Below, piece by piece: positions 6,232 through 13,026 of a stretch of DNA of 36,114 bases. Position 1 is the stretch's first letter. Each line of letters starts with the position of its first letter. The translations under genes were made by a program, and so were the position numbers. The notes under the pieces were generated by a model. The model was given only the letters and a program-made list of their open reading frames with translations. It ran no database searches and was not told the origin of the DNA. This DNA comes from a virus. The stretch covers positions 1-36,114 of the IMG/VR virus record IMGVR_UViG_3300009553_000014; one strand, 5' to 3'.

Positions 6232-6699
6232 ATGTCGCGCGGAAGACCAACAGATTATACCCCAAAATTAGCCAAAGAAATTTGCGATAAGATAGCAACT
6301 CATGGTGATGGCATTCGCACAATTTGCAAAGCAAATCCTGATTTTCCAAATCCTGATACAATCTACGCGTGGTTAAGAAAATACAAAGAATTTTCCGAAC
6401 TCTACGCAAGAGCAAAAAAAGAACAAGTCCATGCTTTAGTAGAAGATATTTTAGAAATATCCGACGATTCTTCAAACGATATTTGTGAAGATGAAAATGG
6501 AAATATGAGATTCAATTCTGAGTTTACAGCGCGCTCTCGTTTGCGTGTTGATACTCGCAAATGGATAGCCGCAAAACTTGTGCCTAGATTATATGGAGAC
6601 AATATTATTGCCCGTGAACTCTCTGATGAGATAGAGGAATTAAAGAAATTACTTAAGGAAAAGAATCATGGCCAAACTAACAACGAAGAAACGAAATAA
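6232..6699 (+). CDS. Terminase small subunit
   Basis: The 155-residue protein opens with MSRGRPTDYTPKLAKEICDK and a helix-turn-helix region (GIRTICKAN...PNPDTIYAWLRKYKEF), the pattern of a common phage small terminase family. It has a central helical oligomerisation region and a charged, lysine-rich C-terminus. It recognises phage DNA for packaging with the large subunit encoded at 7516-9072. Four short genes separate the two subunits. Confidence 0.8.
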   Translation: MSRGRPTDYTPKLAKEICDKIATHGDGIRTICKANPDFPNPDTIYAWLRKYKEFSELYARAKKEQVHALVEDILEISDDSSNDICEDENGNMRFNSEFTARSRLRVDTRKWIAAKLVPRLYGDNIIARELSDEIEELKKLLKEKNHGQTNNEETK

Positions 6700-6895
6700 G
6701 ATTCCCAAGTCTGAATTTGGTATGCCAAAAGAGAGAAAGTATCCGTTGTCAGATAGAGCTCACGCAATAAATGCCAAAGCTCGCGCATCACAAATGGTGA
6801 AACGCGGTAAGTTATCCTCTTCTGAAAAAGCTAAGATAGATCGCAAAGCTAATAAGGTAATAGGTCATAAAACTTTATCAGGATTGAGGAAATAA
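6668..6895 (+). CDS. Small basic conserved phage protein
   Basis: A 75-residue, strongly basic protein. The block FGMPKERKYPLSDRAHAINA followed by a lysine-rich helix is a widespread phage motif, often seen near head or packaging genes, whose function I cannot state. It overlaps the small terminase gene by 32 bases and has AAGGAAAAG upstream of its ATG. Confidence 0.75.
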   Translation: MAKLTTKKRNKIPKSEFGMPKERKYPLSDRAHAINAKARASQMVKRGKLSSSEKAKIDRKANKVIGHKTLSGLRK

Positions 6896-6896
6896 T

Positions 6897-7076
6897 ATGT
6901 CACTATTAATTCTGCTTTCGTTACTTATATCCATCCTAATGATGTTTAAGATATTTGTTTTCTATGGCATGTCTTGGTGGCTCGTATTTTCCCCTATTTG
7001 GATCATGGCAATATCAGTCATGTCAGCGTATTTTGCATATATTTATGTTTTAGAAAAGAGTAATAAAGGAGATTAA
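6897..7076 (+). CDS. Small two-pass membrane protein, holin candidate
   Basis: A 59-residue frame, not more than a base after the preceding stop, with two hydrophobic segments (about residues 2-22 and 24-50) and a short charged tail EKSNKGD. GAGGA lies upstream. Size and topology fit a small class II holin, and the lysozyme is 1 kb away. The assignment rests only on topology and context. Confidence 0.55.
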   Translation: MSLLILLSLLISILMMFKIFVFYGMSWWLVFSPIWIMAISVMSAYFAYIYVLEKSNKGD

Positions 7077-7078
7077 TT

Positions 7079-7258
7079 ATGGATAGTAATATCAAAGAAG
7101 GAGTTGGTGTAACTGTATTTGATTTACCTAATTCCCAAAATCCAGAGCCCCATGCGCCAATATTTCATACAAAAATGAAGGTTCCACATAGAACAAATGA
7201 AGCAGCTAAACATGTGGATCGCAGTAAAGTAATGGGACAAGTGCTGGATGCAAAATAG
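7079..7258 (+). CDS. Small protein of unknown function
   Basis: A 59-residue hydrophilic protein with a histidine- and proline-rich middle (NPEPHAPIFHTKMKVPH). AAAGGAG sits in the loop of TAAT/ATTA (7061-7075), eight bases before the ATG. The TAG stop overlaps the GTG start of the next gene. No family recognised. Confidence 0.6.
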   Translation: MDSNIKEGVGVTVFDLPNSQNPEPHAPIFHTKMKVPHRTNEAAKHVDRSKVMGQVLDAK

Positions 7259-7503
7259 TGTTGAGAAATCAGAAAGGTAATCGTGCGCTGATTTCTTCCA
7301 TTATATTGCAGGCTGTAACAGATGCCTTAAGTGATGTAAAAGATAGAGAGCATTATAATGCAATGCAGTTTTTAAAATATGACAACGAATTATTTATTTA
7401 TTACTGTACATTATTAAAGATTAATCCCGATTATGCAGCAGAAAAGATTCAAAATGCACTGAAAAAAGATAAGTTGGGATTATCTAAAAACTTAAAGCGA
7501 TAA
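7258..7503 (+). CDS. Unknown helical protein before large terminase
   Basis: An 81-residue, mostly helical protein (HYNAMQFLKYDNELFIYYCTLLKIN is the most distinctive region) that starts with GTG overlapping the previous stop as TAGTG. No Shine-Dalgarno of note; translation is probably coupled. Genes of this size directly before a large terminase are common in phages, but no function is known to me. Confidence 0.65.
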   Translation: MLRNQKGNRALISSIILQAVTDALSDVKDREHYNAMQFLKYDNELFIYYCTLLKINPDYAAEKIQNALKKDKLGLSKNLKR

Positions 7504-7517
7504 CTAAGGAAAGTTAT
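7500..7517 (+). promoter_or_regulatory. SD-in-loop hairpin before terminase large subunit
   Basis: ATAACT (7500-7505) and AGTTAT (7512-7517) pair around the loop AAGGAA. The stem includes the first two bases of the ATG at 7516, so the hairpin both displays the ribosome site and partly hides the start codon. Confidence 0.6.
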
Positions 7518-9072
7518 GGTATCTCTTGCGCAGTGTCGCCAGGAGTTCAATCAAATTCGTGATTCTTTATCACGAACACAATCGCAGCACATACAATTTA
7601 ACAAGGATGAAACCATTATTTATGCAAGCGATAAAAATAAGATTTATGTACCCTCTCCTACTGGTAAATTGTTTCATGAGTCTAATAGTTTTATTAATCT
7701 CGTTATCGGTCCTTATGGATCTGGGAAAAGTACAATGTGCATTAACCATATTGTTAAAACAGTATGCGATATGCCCAGATGGCATAATGGAAGACGCAGA
7801 GCAAGATGGGCAATTGTCAGGAATACATCGGGTGAGTTATATTCCACCACCTTACAAACGTGGCTCACATGGTTCGGAGAACTTGGCGATGTTCGTAAGC
7901 GTCAAAAACCATTACTCACCTATGAGCATATATTCAATGATGGAGCTGGAGTAGTTGAACTTGAACTTATTTTCATTGCTCTCGATCGTGAAGAGGACTT
8001 ACGAAAGATTAAGTCCCTTGAGGTTACAGGTGCTTATATTAACGAACTTAGTGAAGTTCCGCAGGGTGCTTTGGCGCATTTTAAGGGTCGTGTTAATAAG
8101 CGTTATCCTTCTCGTAGTTTTTGTTCAGAAGATTATTGGTCGGGGATTATTGCTGATACGAACCCTCCTGACATCGATCATTGGATCTATAGAGACTTCG
8201 AACAAAAATCTCTTGAATCTTATCGGATCTTTCATCAACCACCAGGATTATTAAAGCAAGACGGGATTTGGGTATTAAATCCTGATTGTGATAATGCCGC
8301 TAATTTAGCCCATGATTATTACACAAAGTTGGCAGAAGGCCAGACAGAAGACTTTGTTAAGGTCTTTTGTCTTGGCGAATATGGATCTGTTGGTTTTGGT
8401 AAAAAAGTCTACCCCGAATTTAATCCTGACCTACATGCTGTTGCTACCCTTCAGGCACTGCAAGGAGAGCCGTTATATTTGGGGCTAGATTTTGGTCTAA
8501 CTCCTGCTTGTGTTGTAATGCAGGTATCTCCGCGCGGTCAGTTGATGGTACTCAAAGAATACATCGGTATCGATATCGGTATTAGATCATTCATTGAAAT
8601 GGTGGTCATACCTGGGTTGAAGAAAGACTTTCCTTATTGCCCGAGATGGCAAGCTTATGCAGATCCTGCAGGTAACAATAGATCTGAAATCATGGATGAG
8701 ATGTCTTGCATAGGAGAGGTTAATCAATTAGGAATTGATTGTGAGGCAGCACGCACTAATGATATAGAGCCACGATTAGCATCAGTGCGGTTTTATCTTA
8801 ATCGCATGATTGATGGTAAGCCTGCATTTATCATGGATCGCACTCAGTGTCCTACATTGTTACGTGGTTTCATTAAAGATTACGTGTATAAGCGTTTGGC
8901 TGTATCAGGTGAAGAGAGATTCAAAGATAAGCCAGATAAAAACATGTCATCACATCCAATGGATGGGTTAGGATATGGATGCATTGAACTGGCATCAGAT
9001 AATATAGCGCGAGATAAATCGGTTAAACAGAAAGTTGATATGAATAACCCGGTGTTTAGGTGGAGTAATTGA
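7516..9072 (+). CDS. terL: Terminase large subunit (packaging ATPase/nuclease)
   Basis: A 518-residue protein with Walker A GPYGSGKST at residues 65-73, a Walker B-like strand GAYINELSEV near residue 175, and a C-terminal RNase H-like nuclease domain with acidic residues in YLGLDFGLTP, AYADPAGNN and SHPMDGLGYG. It drives DNA into the prohead and cuts concatemers. The length and motifs are normal for TerL. Its TGA overlaps the next ATG (TGATG). Confidence 0.95.
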   Translation: MVSLAQCRQEFNQIRDSLSRTQSQHIQFNKDETIIYASDKNKIYVPSPTGKLFHESNSFINLVIGPYGSGKSTMCINHIVKTVCDMPRWHNGRRRARWAIVRNTSGELYSTTLQTWLTWFGELGDVRKRQKPLLTYEHIFNDGAGVVELELIFIALDREEDLRKIKSLEVTGAYINELSEVPQGALAHFKGRVNKRYPSRSFCSEDYWSGIIADTNPPDIDHWIYRDFEQKSLESYRIFHQPPGLLKQDGIWVLNPDCDNAANLAHDYYTKLAEGQTEDFVKVFCLGEYGSVGFGKKVYPEFNPDLHAVATLQALQGEPLYLGLDFGLTPACVVMQVSPRGQLMVLKEYIGIDIGIRSFIEMVVIPGLKKDFPYCPRWQAYADPAGNNRSEIMDEMSCIGEVNQLGIDCEAARTNDIEPRLASVRFYLNRMIDGKPAFIMDRTQCPTLLRGFIKDYVYKRLAVSGEERFKDKPDKNMSSHPMDGLGYGCIELASDNIARDKSVKQKVDMNNPVFRWSN

Positions 9073-9227
9073 TGACATTATGTGATCACAAATACAAAGT
9101 AGATGGTTTCTGTGAGTGGGAAAGTAAGGGTAAAGTTAAAAGACAAATTACTTTTCAGTGTATTAAATGTGATGATGATAAGGAAAGCGAAATTGAAGTA
9201 TTATGCTCTGAGAATAACCTGTCGTAG
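9072..9227 (+). CDS. Small zinc-finger-like protein
   Basis: A 51-residue frame whose ATG overlaps the terminase stop. Cys/His residues (C4, H6, C14, C30-x2-C33) suggest one zinc site. Function unknown. Confidence 0.6.
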   Translation: MTLCDHKYKVDGFCEWESKGKVKRQITFQCIKCDDDKESEIEVLCSENNLS

Positions 9228-9238
9228 GATCGACGACG

Positions 9239-9286
9239 AGTCACAACCAGTTTCTCCATGTTAAAGAAATCCTGTTATGAGTGACT
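9239..9286 (+). other. Long imperfect hairpin between genes
   Basis: The gap 9228-9327 lacks a gene. AGTCAC/GTGACT (9239-9244, 9281-9286), AA/TT, CAG/CTG and TTTCT/AGAAA (9251-9255, 9265-9269) stack into a hairpin of about 16 bp with small bulges and loop CCATGTTAA. No U tract follows, so it is not an ordinary terminator. Confidence 0.4.
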
Positions 9287-9327
9287 AAAGCCGATTCTTG
9301 GAGCGTCTAATTAAGGGAGTAAACAAA

Positions 9328-9519
9328 ATGTTATGGAAATTTGGAAATGGGTTTTATATTGATCCGAATGAAATAATTTCTATTGATAAAGATAAAAATA
9401 TTTTAAGGGTTATTATGAGATCTTACGAAAGGCAATTTGTTTTTAATACGCGCACCAAGATAGGAAAAGAATTCATTAAGTTGATTGATGAATATGTATG
9501 CGATAATGAGAGGTATTAA
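9328..9519 (+). CDS. Small protein of unknown function
   Basis: A 63-residue protein starting MLWKFGNGFYIDPNEIISID. The start at 9328 is chosen because AAGGGAG lies ten bases upstream; an upstream TTG has no site. Predicted beta-rich N-terminus with a C-terminal helix (IGKEFIKLIDEYV). No family recognised. Confidence 0.65.
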   Translation: MLWKFGNGFYIDPNEIISIDKDKNILRVIMRSYERQFVFNTRTKIGKEFIKLIDEYVCDNERY

Positions 9520-9522
9520 TTA

Positions 9523-9804
9523 ATGGGCTGCTCTTGCACGAATCACGATGGAACTCTGAGTACACGATGTTTTGGAACTTGTAAAGATAAAATAATACTA
9601 CATGTAGAAGAGCAGAAACGCGATCCTATGGGTGGCTTTGCTGAGATGATTATGAATCAAGTTAAAACTTTAATAAATCATCGAATGACTACTCTTAAGT
9701 TAGAATTCCAAAAGGAACAATTTGATCTATATAATGATGCATTCTTGAAAGGAATTAAAGAAGGAATTAGGTTAAGAGATTCTTATGGTAATGATTTTGA
9801 ATAG
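9523..9804 (+). CDS. Small cysteine-containing protein
   Basis: A 93-residue protein whose N-terminus has four cysteines (MGCSCTNHDGTLSTRCFGTC), a plausible zinc site, followed by helices. It starts three bases after the previous stop. Function unknown; it belongs to the run of small zinc-site genes between terminase and portal. Confidence 0.6.
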   Translation: MGCSCTNHDGTLSTRCFGTCKDKIILHVEEQKRDPMGGFAEMIMNQVKTLINHRMTTLKLEFQKEQFDLYNDAFLKGIKEGIRLRDSYGNDFE

Positions 9805-9850
9805 ACAAATTGAAATTAAAAAACTTGAACATAACAAATGAGAAGTATTA

Positions 9851-9937
9851 ATGAGCGCATGTTATTGGTTCCATATTAATACTAATCACTGTACACATTG
9901 TGGATGGGTGATTAGTAAAATTTATCCAAGGGCTTAG
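9851..9937 (+). CDS. Very small zinc-site peptide
   Basis: A 28-residue frame with C4, H8, H13-C14, H16 and a HCTHCGWV motif, so it could hold one metal ion. It ends two bases before the next start. The ribosome site is weak (GAGAAG). Kept because of context and composition. Confidence 0.4.
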   Translation: MSACYWFHINTNHCTHCGWVISKIYPRA

Positions 9938-9939
9938 AT

Positions 9940-10365
9940 ATGAGTTGTGGAGTTCCAGAAGAAACTTTGTCTGTTTGTAAGCATCAGGTGCCAGTTAAGT
10001 ATGGATGTCATTTGTGTATAGAAGAACGTATTAAAAAGTTAGAAAACATAATGTTAAACGACGAACCTACGTTGGAATTATGTCCTCATATGATTTTAAA
10101 ATCACTTCCTTGTTTTTTTTGTTCTATAGAAGAGCGAATTAATAAATTGGAAGAACATAAAATCAGACAAATTGATGAAAATAGGAAAGTATCTAAGAGA
10201 ATGGATGAGTTATTTAAAAAGTTTGATTTTTTGGCGAATGCTGCTGCAAGAAATAAAAAACCACATAAGTGTTCGATGTGTAATGGTATAGGTGGATTCT
10301 ATATCAGCGGCATTATGGATGAAGAATGTAGCGCATGCGAAGGCTCAGGTTTGGTATTGGGTTAA
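9940..10365 (+). CDS. Zinc protein with duplicated C-x-H...C-x2-C module and DnaJ-type finger
   Basis: A 141-residue protein with an internal duplication: C13-x-H15...C23-x2-C26 followed by IEERIKKLE, and C48-x-H50...C58-x2-C61 followed by IEERINKLE, 35 residues apart. The C-terminus has two DnaJ-like units, CSMCNGIGG and CSACEGSG. Each part should bind zinc, and the helices may pair as coiled coils. The partner is unknown; it could bind a protein or nucleic acid. Confidence 0.75.
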   Translation: MSCGVPEETLSVCKHQVPVKYGCHLCIEERIKKLENIMLNDEPTLELCPHMILKSLPCFFCSIEERINKLEEHKIRQIDENRKVSKRMDELFKKFDFLANAAARNKKPHKCSMCNGIGGFYISGIMDEECSACEGSGLVLG

Positions 10366-10378
10366 TTAGGAGAAATAA

Positions 10379-10741
10379 ATGTCATTAGTCGGATGGTTGT
10401 ATTTTGTTGACTTATTTAAGAACGTGGATCGTTTATTATTTTTATTGGGATTTTTTTGGGCTCTATATATTATTGTTTCATTGGGGTGGACAGTTAAAGG
10501 TGATTCTTATCGTGAGAATGTAGAAAGAGAAAAATTTATTTATCCTAAAATGAAGAAATCCTTATGGATTCCAATATCTCTAATTTCCATTAGTTGTTTA
10601 TTCCCATCAACTAAGACTATGTACCTCATGCTTGGTGCAAGCTACTTTCAACAATCTAATCTCCCGTCTAAAGTCTCGCAGGCTTTAGAGCTTAAGCTTG
10701 ATGATGTGATTAAGGAATTGAAGGAAGAAAAGGATGCCTGA
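10379..10741 (+). CDS. Phage membrane protein with two membrane segments
   Basis: A 120-residue protein with hydrophobic segments at about residues 18-36 and 62-84, an internal loop rich in charged residues, and a C-terminal amphipathic helix (KVSQALELKLDDVIKELKEE). Similar proteins occur in many phages and are unassigned. TAGGAG precedes the ATG. The stop overlaps the start of the next gene. Confidence 0.75.
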   Translation: MSLVGWLYFVDLFKNVDRLLFLLGFFWALYIIVSLGWTVKGDSYRENVEREKFIYPKMKKSLWIPISLISISCLFPSTKTMYLMLGASYFQQSNLPSKVSQALELKLDDVIKELKEEKDA

Positions 10742-10979
10742 AACAGAATATGAAGATAAGGACACATTACAACCATTTATCACAATTACTTTGGATGCTA
10801 ACATTTTTCGGGGTTGTTATTGTCTTTGTGTAAATAACAATAAACAGATATTTGTAGCTGAATTGGAAAAGAATGAAGAAATATATCCTTTCTCTGGGGG
10901 TAATATTCTTTTAGAGGTCATTCCTGATCTAATTAAATTCCTGCAAGATTATTATGATAGTGTGAGCAAATATGCCTGA
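10734..10979 (+). CDS. Unknown protein
   Basis: An 81-residue acidic protein of mixed fold with strands PFITITLD and KQIFVAELE and a C-terminal helix. It overlaps the previous gene by 8 bases and has AAAGG directly before the ATG. No family recognised. Confidence 0.65.
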   Translation: MPETEYEDKDTLQPFITITLDANIFRGCYCLCVNNNKQIFVAELEKNEEIYPFSGGNILLEVIPDLIKFLQDYYDSVSKYA

Positions 10980-11172
10980 AATCAGAAAAAAAGTTGTGCC
11001 GATTTCTATAAATTATAGGTGTGATAATTGCGGAAATTTTATTTATGGTATAGATAGAATGATCTGTATTATCCCTCCTATTTGGCAATATGTATGTAGT
11101 AATAACTTGTGTAATAAAACATATGAATTTAGAGAAACCTACCCAAGAATCGAATATGAGGAAGTTGAATGA
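10972..11172 (+). CDS. Small zinc-ribbon-like protein
   Basis: A 66-residue protein with CDNCGNF and VCSNNLCNK, the two Cys pairs of a zinc ribbon. Start overlaps the previous gene by 8 bases; stop overlaps the next ATG (ATGA). Function unknown. Confidence 0.7.
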   Translation: MPEIRKKVVPISINYRCDNCGNFIYGIDRMICIIPPIWQYVCSNNLCNKTYEFRETYPRIEYEEVE

Positions 11173-11480
11173 CCGATTTTACCTATTACGGACGAATGGA
11201 AGGAAAACCAAAAGGAGAAACGCTAATGGTATATGCAGTTGATCAAGCCTTCAAAAGGGTCGTCAAGAAAAATTCTGAGCTATTTAGGGAAGAACAAAAG
11301 GTAGTTATTGAAGAGCTTAAAGAGTGTTTCAAAGATGAGATTAAAGCGTTCAATAAAAAAATATCCAATCTTTTGGATAAGATAAAAACTCTTGAAGAAG
11401 AAACAAATAAACACCTAGTTGTGATTCGGGCTAAATTGGAGGAACATAGTAAATCTAAATCTATTAACAAGGAGTGTTAA
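11169..11480 (+). CDS. Coiled-coil protein
   Basis: A 103-residue protein, helical from about residue 27 to the end with heptad-like spacing (IKAFNKKISNLLDKIKTLEEE). The start at 11169 is coupled to the previous stop with GAGG seven bases upstream. A second in-frame ATG at 11226 has an even better AAAGGAG site, so two forms may be made. Role unknown. Confidence 0.65.
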   Translation: MTDFTYYGRMEGKPKGETLMVYAVDQAFKRVVKKNSELFREEQKVVIEELKECFKDEIKAFNKKISNLLDKIKTLEEETNKHLVVIRAKLEEHSKSKSINKEC

Positions 11481-11481
11481 T
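11463..11481 (+). promoter_or_regulatory. SD-in-loop hairpin before 11483 gene
   Basis: ATTAACA (11463-11469) and TGTTAAT (11475-11481) form a perfect 7-bp stem around loop AGGAG, two bases before the ATG at 11483. It lies partly within the end of the preceding gene. Confidence 0.65.
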
Positions 11482-11482
11482 T

Positions 11483-11734
11483 ATGACCGTTAATCAATTC
11501 ACCATTAATTTTCCAGGGCAAAACAATATAATCCCCAGATTTGGCCATTTATATGCTCCCACGAATACTTTAGCCCAGATAGCTACGGCAGGGTATCTGG
11601 ATAGCTACATACAGAGCCAAGGTTTCAGTGTTTTACCAACTGATGTTATTTGCGCCGTGGGTTCCGATGGTACGCAATGGTATAAACCAGTGTTTAGTGC
11701 AAGCAGATCATGCACTCTCACAGTCCTGCCGTAA
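11483..11734 (+). CDS. Small beta-rich protein, possibly virion-associated
   Basis: An 83-residue protein starting MTVNQFTINFPGQNN, with pattern LAQIATAGYLDSYIQSQGF and a C-terminal strand region that includes VGSDGTQWY. The start at 11483 is fixed by the AGGAG hairpin. The segment resembles short phage tail or head decoration proteins, but I cannot assign a family. Confidence 0.65.
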   Translation: MTVNQFTINFPGQNNIIPRFGHLYAPTNTLAQIATAGYLDSYIQSQGFSVLPTDVICAVGSDGTQWYKPVFSASRSCTLTVLP

Positions 11735-11777
11735 TTATTGATCATCGAAAAGAGTGTTTTAGGTAGGAGTTTATTTT

Positions 11778-12482
11778 ATGAAAGACTGTAAATGTAAAGA
11801 AAGTTATGATCCATGCTGTAACCGAATGAAAGGTGAACAAGGGCCAGCTGGGATCCAAGGACCTCGAGGAGAGGCGGGAAGAGACGGCAAAGACGGTTTG
11901 GATGGATTACAAGGACCTCAAGGTATACAAGGTGTTCAAGGTATTCCAGGTTCGTGCGTTAATTGCGAAGGCAATGGCGAGCCTCATTCTTGCGATTGCC
12001 CGGAACCAGAGTTTGCAGAGGTGTTTTCTAAAACCAATCAAGATTTGGCGGCTTCTCCCGGATCATTACTACCAGGACAGGTTGTTATTTTGGAAAATAC
12101 GATTTTTGCAACATCTGGTATTGATGTGTCACAAGCAAGCGTAAACGGTCAGATAGTTATTAATAAAGCAGGATGGTATGACGTTGCAACAGGGATTTGT
12201 GGTTCTTTGAATCCTATTGCTTCTCCTTTGCCATGCTGGACATTATCGCTATTTGTAAACGGTGTTTATGTTCCCGGGTCTACTTTTGCTAATCAAACAA
12301 TTTCTCCTGAACAAAAAGCAAATGAAATTGTAGCTGATGTGTTCGTGCATTTTAATAAAGGTGATGTATTAACTTTAGCAAATACAAGTAATGCTGTTGT
12401 CAATATGTCTGCCCCTACATTGGGTACGAATGCTCCAGCAAGTAGTGCTTATATGAAGATTATCATGTTGAAATCTGATTAG
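11778..12482 (+). CDS. Collagen-like protein with C-terminal jelly-roll-like domain
   Basis: A 234-residue protein. Residues G19-G58 are an unbroken run of 13 Gly-X-Y triplets (for example GEQGPAGIQGPRGEAG). Cysteines flank it on both sides (C4, C6, C13, C14 and C60-x2-C63 onward), which could lock a trimer. Residues about 78-234 form a beta-rich domain (GQVVILENTIF...GWYDVATGICG...LSLFVNGVYVPGS) like the trimeric BclA/C1q-type heads. The likely product is a virion fibre or decoration that binds host or environment. TAGGAG precedes the start and a terminator follows. Confidence 0.85.
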   Translation: MKDCKCKESYDPCCNRMKGEQGPAGIQGPRGEAGRDGKDGLDGLQGPQGIQGVQGIPGSCVNCEGNGEPHSCDCPEPEFAEVFSKTNQDLAASPGSLLPGQVVILENTIFATSGIDVSQASVNGQIVINKAGWYDVATGICGSLNPIASPLPCWTLSLFVNGVYVPGSTFANQTISPEQKANEIVADVFVHFNKGDVLTLANTSNAVVNMSAPTLGTNAPASSAYMKIIMLKSD

Positions 12483-12492
12483 TTGGTACGTT

Positions 12493-12520
12493 AAATAGGG
12501 AGATTAACTTCTCCCTATTT
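12493..12520 (+). terminator. Rho-independent terminator
   Basis: AAATAGGGAGA (12493-12503) pairs perfectly with TCTCCCTATTT (12510-12520) over a six-base loop, followed by an ATTT tract. It ends or attenuates transcription after the collagen-like gene. Confidence 0.7.
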
Positions 12521-12537
12521 ATTTGGAGAACTGAATA

Positions 12538-12699
12538 ATGGATAACAAAATAACTAAGAATGGATGGGAAAGTACTCGAATAAAAGAGCTCACTCCTGGT
12601 ATTCAAAATAAATATGAGAAAGCTAATTTCAAGAATCTTGATTTTCATAAATCTCAGCTAAAGAATGAAGAACTATGGTATAGGGTTCAGCAGCGATAG
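12538..12699 (+). CDS. Small charged protein of unknown function
   Basis: A 53-residue hydrophilic protein (MDNKITKNGWESTRIKELT) ending LWYRVQQR. TGGAGAA lies upstream. No family recognised. It starts right after the terminator, in the block before the portal gene. Confidence 0.6.
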   Translation: MDNKITKNGWESTRIKELTPGIQNKYEKANFKNLDFHKSQLKNEELWYRVQQR

Positions 12700-12717
12700 G
12701 ATTCAATTAACTAAGGA
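12700..12717 (+). repeat. Repeated translation leader
   Basis: GATTCAATTAACYAAGGA occurs here and again at 12999-13016, in each case just before a start (12727 and 13027). Copies of the same leader next to each other suggest local duplication; the 12999 copy forms a much better hairpin. Confidence 0.5.
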
Positions 12718-12726
12718 GAGCAGTGA

Positions 12727-12945
12727 ATGTTATTTTCAGATGCGTTGAGACTATTACAGCAAGGTGAATTTTTAGTAAGAGAAGCATGGGCAGGAACAGA
12801 GTATATCTGTCATATGCCTGGTATGCAGTCATTGTGGAGAGTAATAACGCACCCAAGTGCTCAAGCCGGTAATTGGCAGCCTTTGATGGAAGATCTATGT
12901 GCAGAAGATTGGAAGTCATATGAAAGGTCTAAACCAGTACAATAA
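12727..12945 (+). CDS. Tad2-like protein (DUF2829), putative anti-Thoeris sponge
   Basis: A 72-residue protein matching the short DUF2829 pattern: MLFSDALRLLQQGEFLVREA then W-A-G, a YICHMPGM strand, LWRV, and the C-terminal LCAEDWKSYE. DUF2829 includes Tad2, a phage protein that binds the cyclic ADP-ribose signal of the Thoeris system and so blocks the abortive response; some members also bind CBASS signals. The N-terminal FxxAL-x-LxxG and final (A/E)EDW motifs are both visible. Its place between collagen-like and portal genes is unusual for an early anti-defence gene, so late expression or virion association should be considered. Ligand specificity cannot be read from sequence. Confidence 0.75.
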   Translation: MLFSDALRLLQQGEFLVREAWAGTEYICHMPGMQSLWRVITHPSAQAGNWQPLMEDLCAEDWKSYERSKPVQ

Positions 12946-12956
12946 TAGATAAAACG

Positions 12957-12990
12957 CATTCAGCACTGTCTAGGATGATGGTGCTGAATG
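12957..12990 (+). other. Perfect 10-bp hairpin before the portal gene
   Basis: CATTCAGCAC (12957-12966) pairs with GTGCTGAATG (12981-12990) over a 14-base loop. No T tract follows. It may stabilise the portal mRNA 5' end or mark a processing site. Confidence 0.5.
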
Positions 12991-13004
12991 AAAGTCACGA
13001 TTCA

Positions 13005-13024
13005 ATTAACCAAGGATGGTTAAT
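13005..13024 (+). promoter_or_regulatory. SD-in-loop hairpin before portal
   Basis: ATTAACC (13005-13011) and GGTTAAT (13018-13024) form a 7-bp stem around loop AAGGAT; the ATG is at 13027. Confidence 0.65.
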
Positions 13025-13026
13025 CA

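Noticed and set aside
7526-8254. Two open frames on the plus strand inside the terminase region
   Set aside because: They are other-frame shadows of terL, whose motifs are unambiguous.
9790-9840. 16-residue frame after 9523-9804
   Set aside because: Too short, overlaps the preceding gene end and has no ribosome site.
12957-12990. Rho-independent terminator before portal
   Set aside because: The stem is perfect but no T tract follows, so it is listed only as a hairpin.
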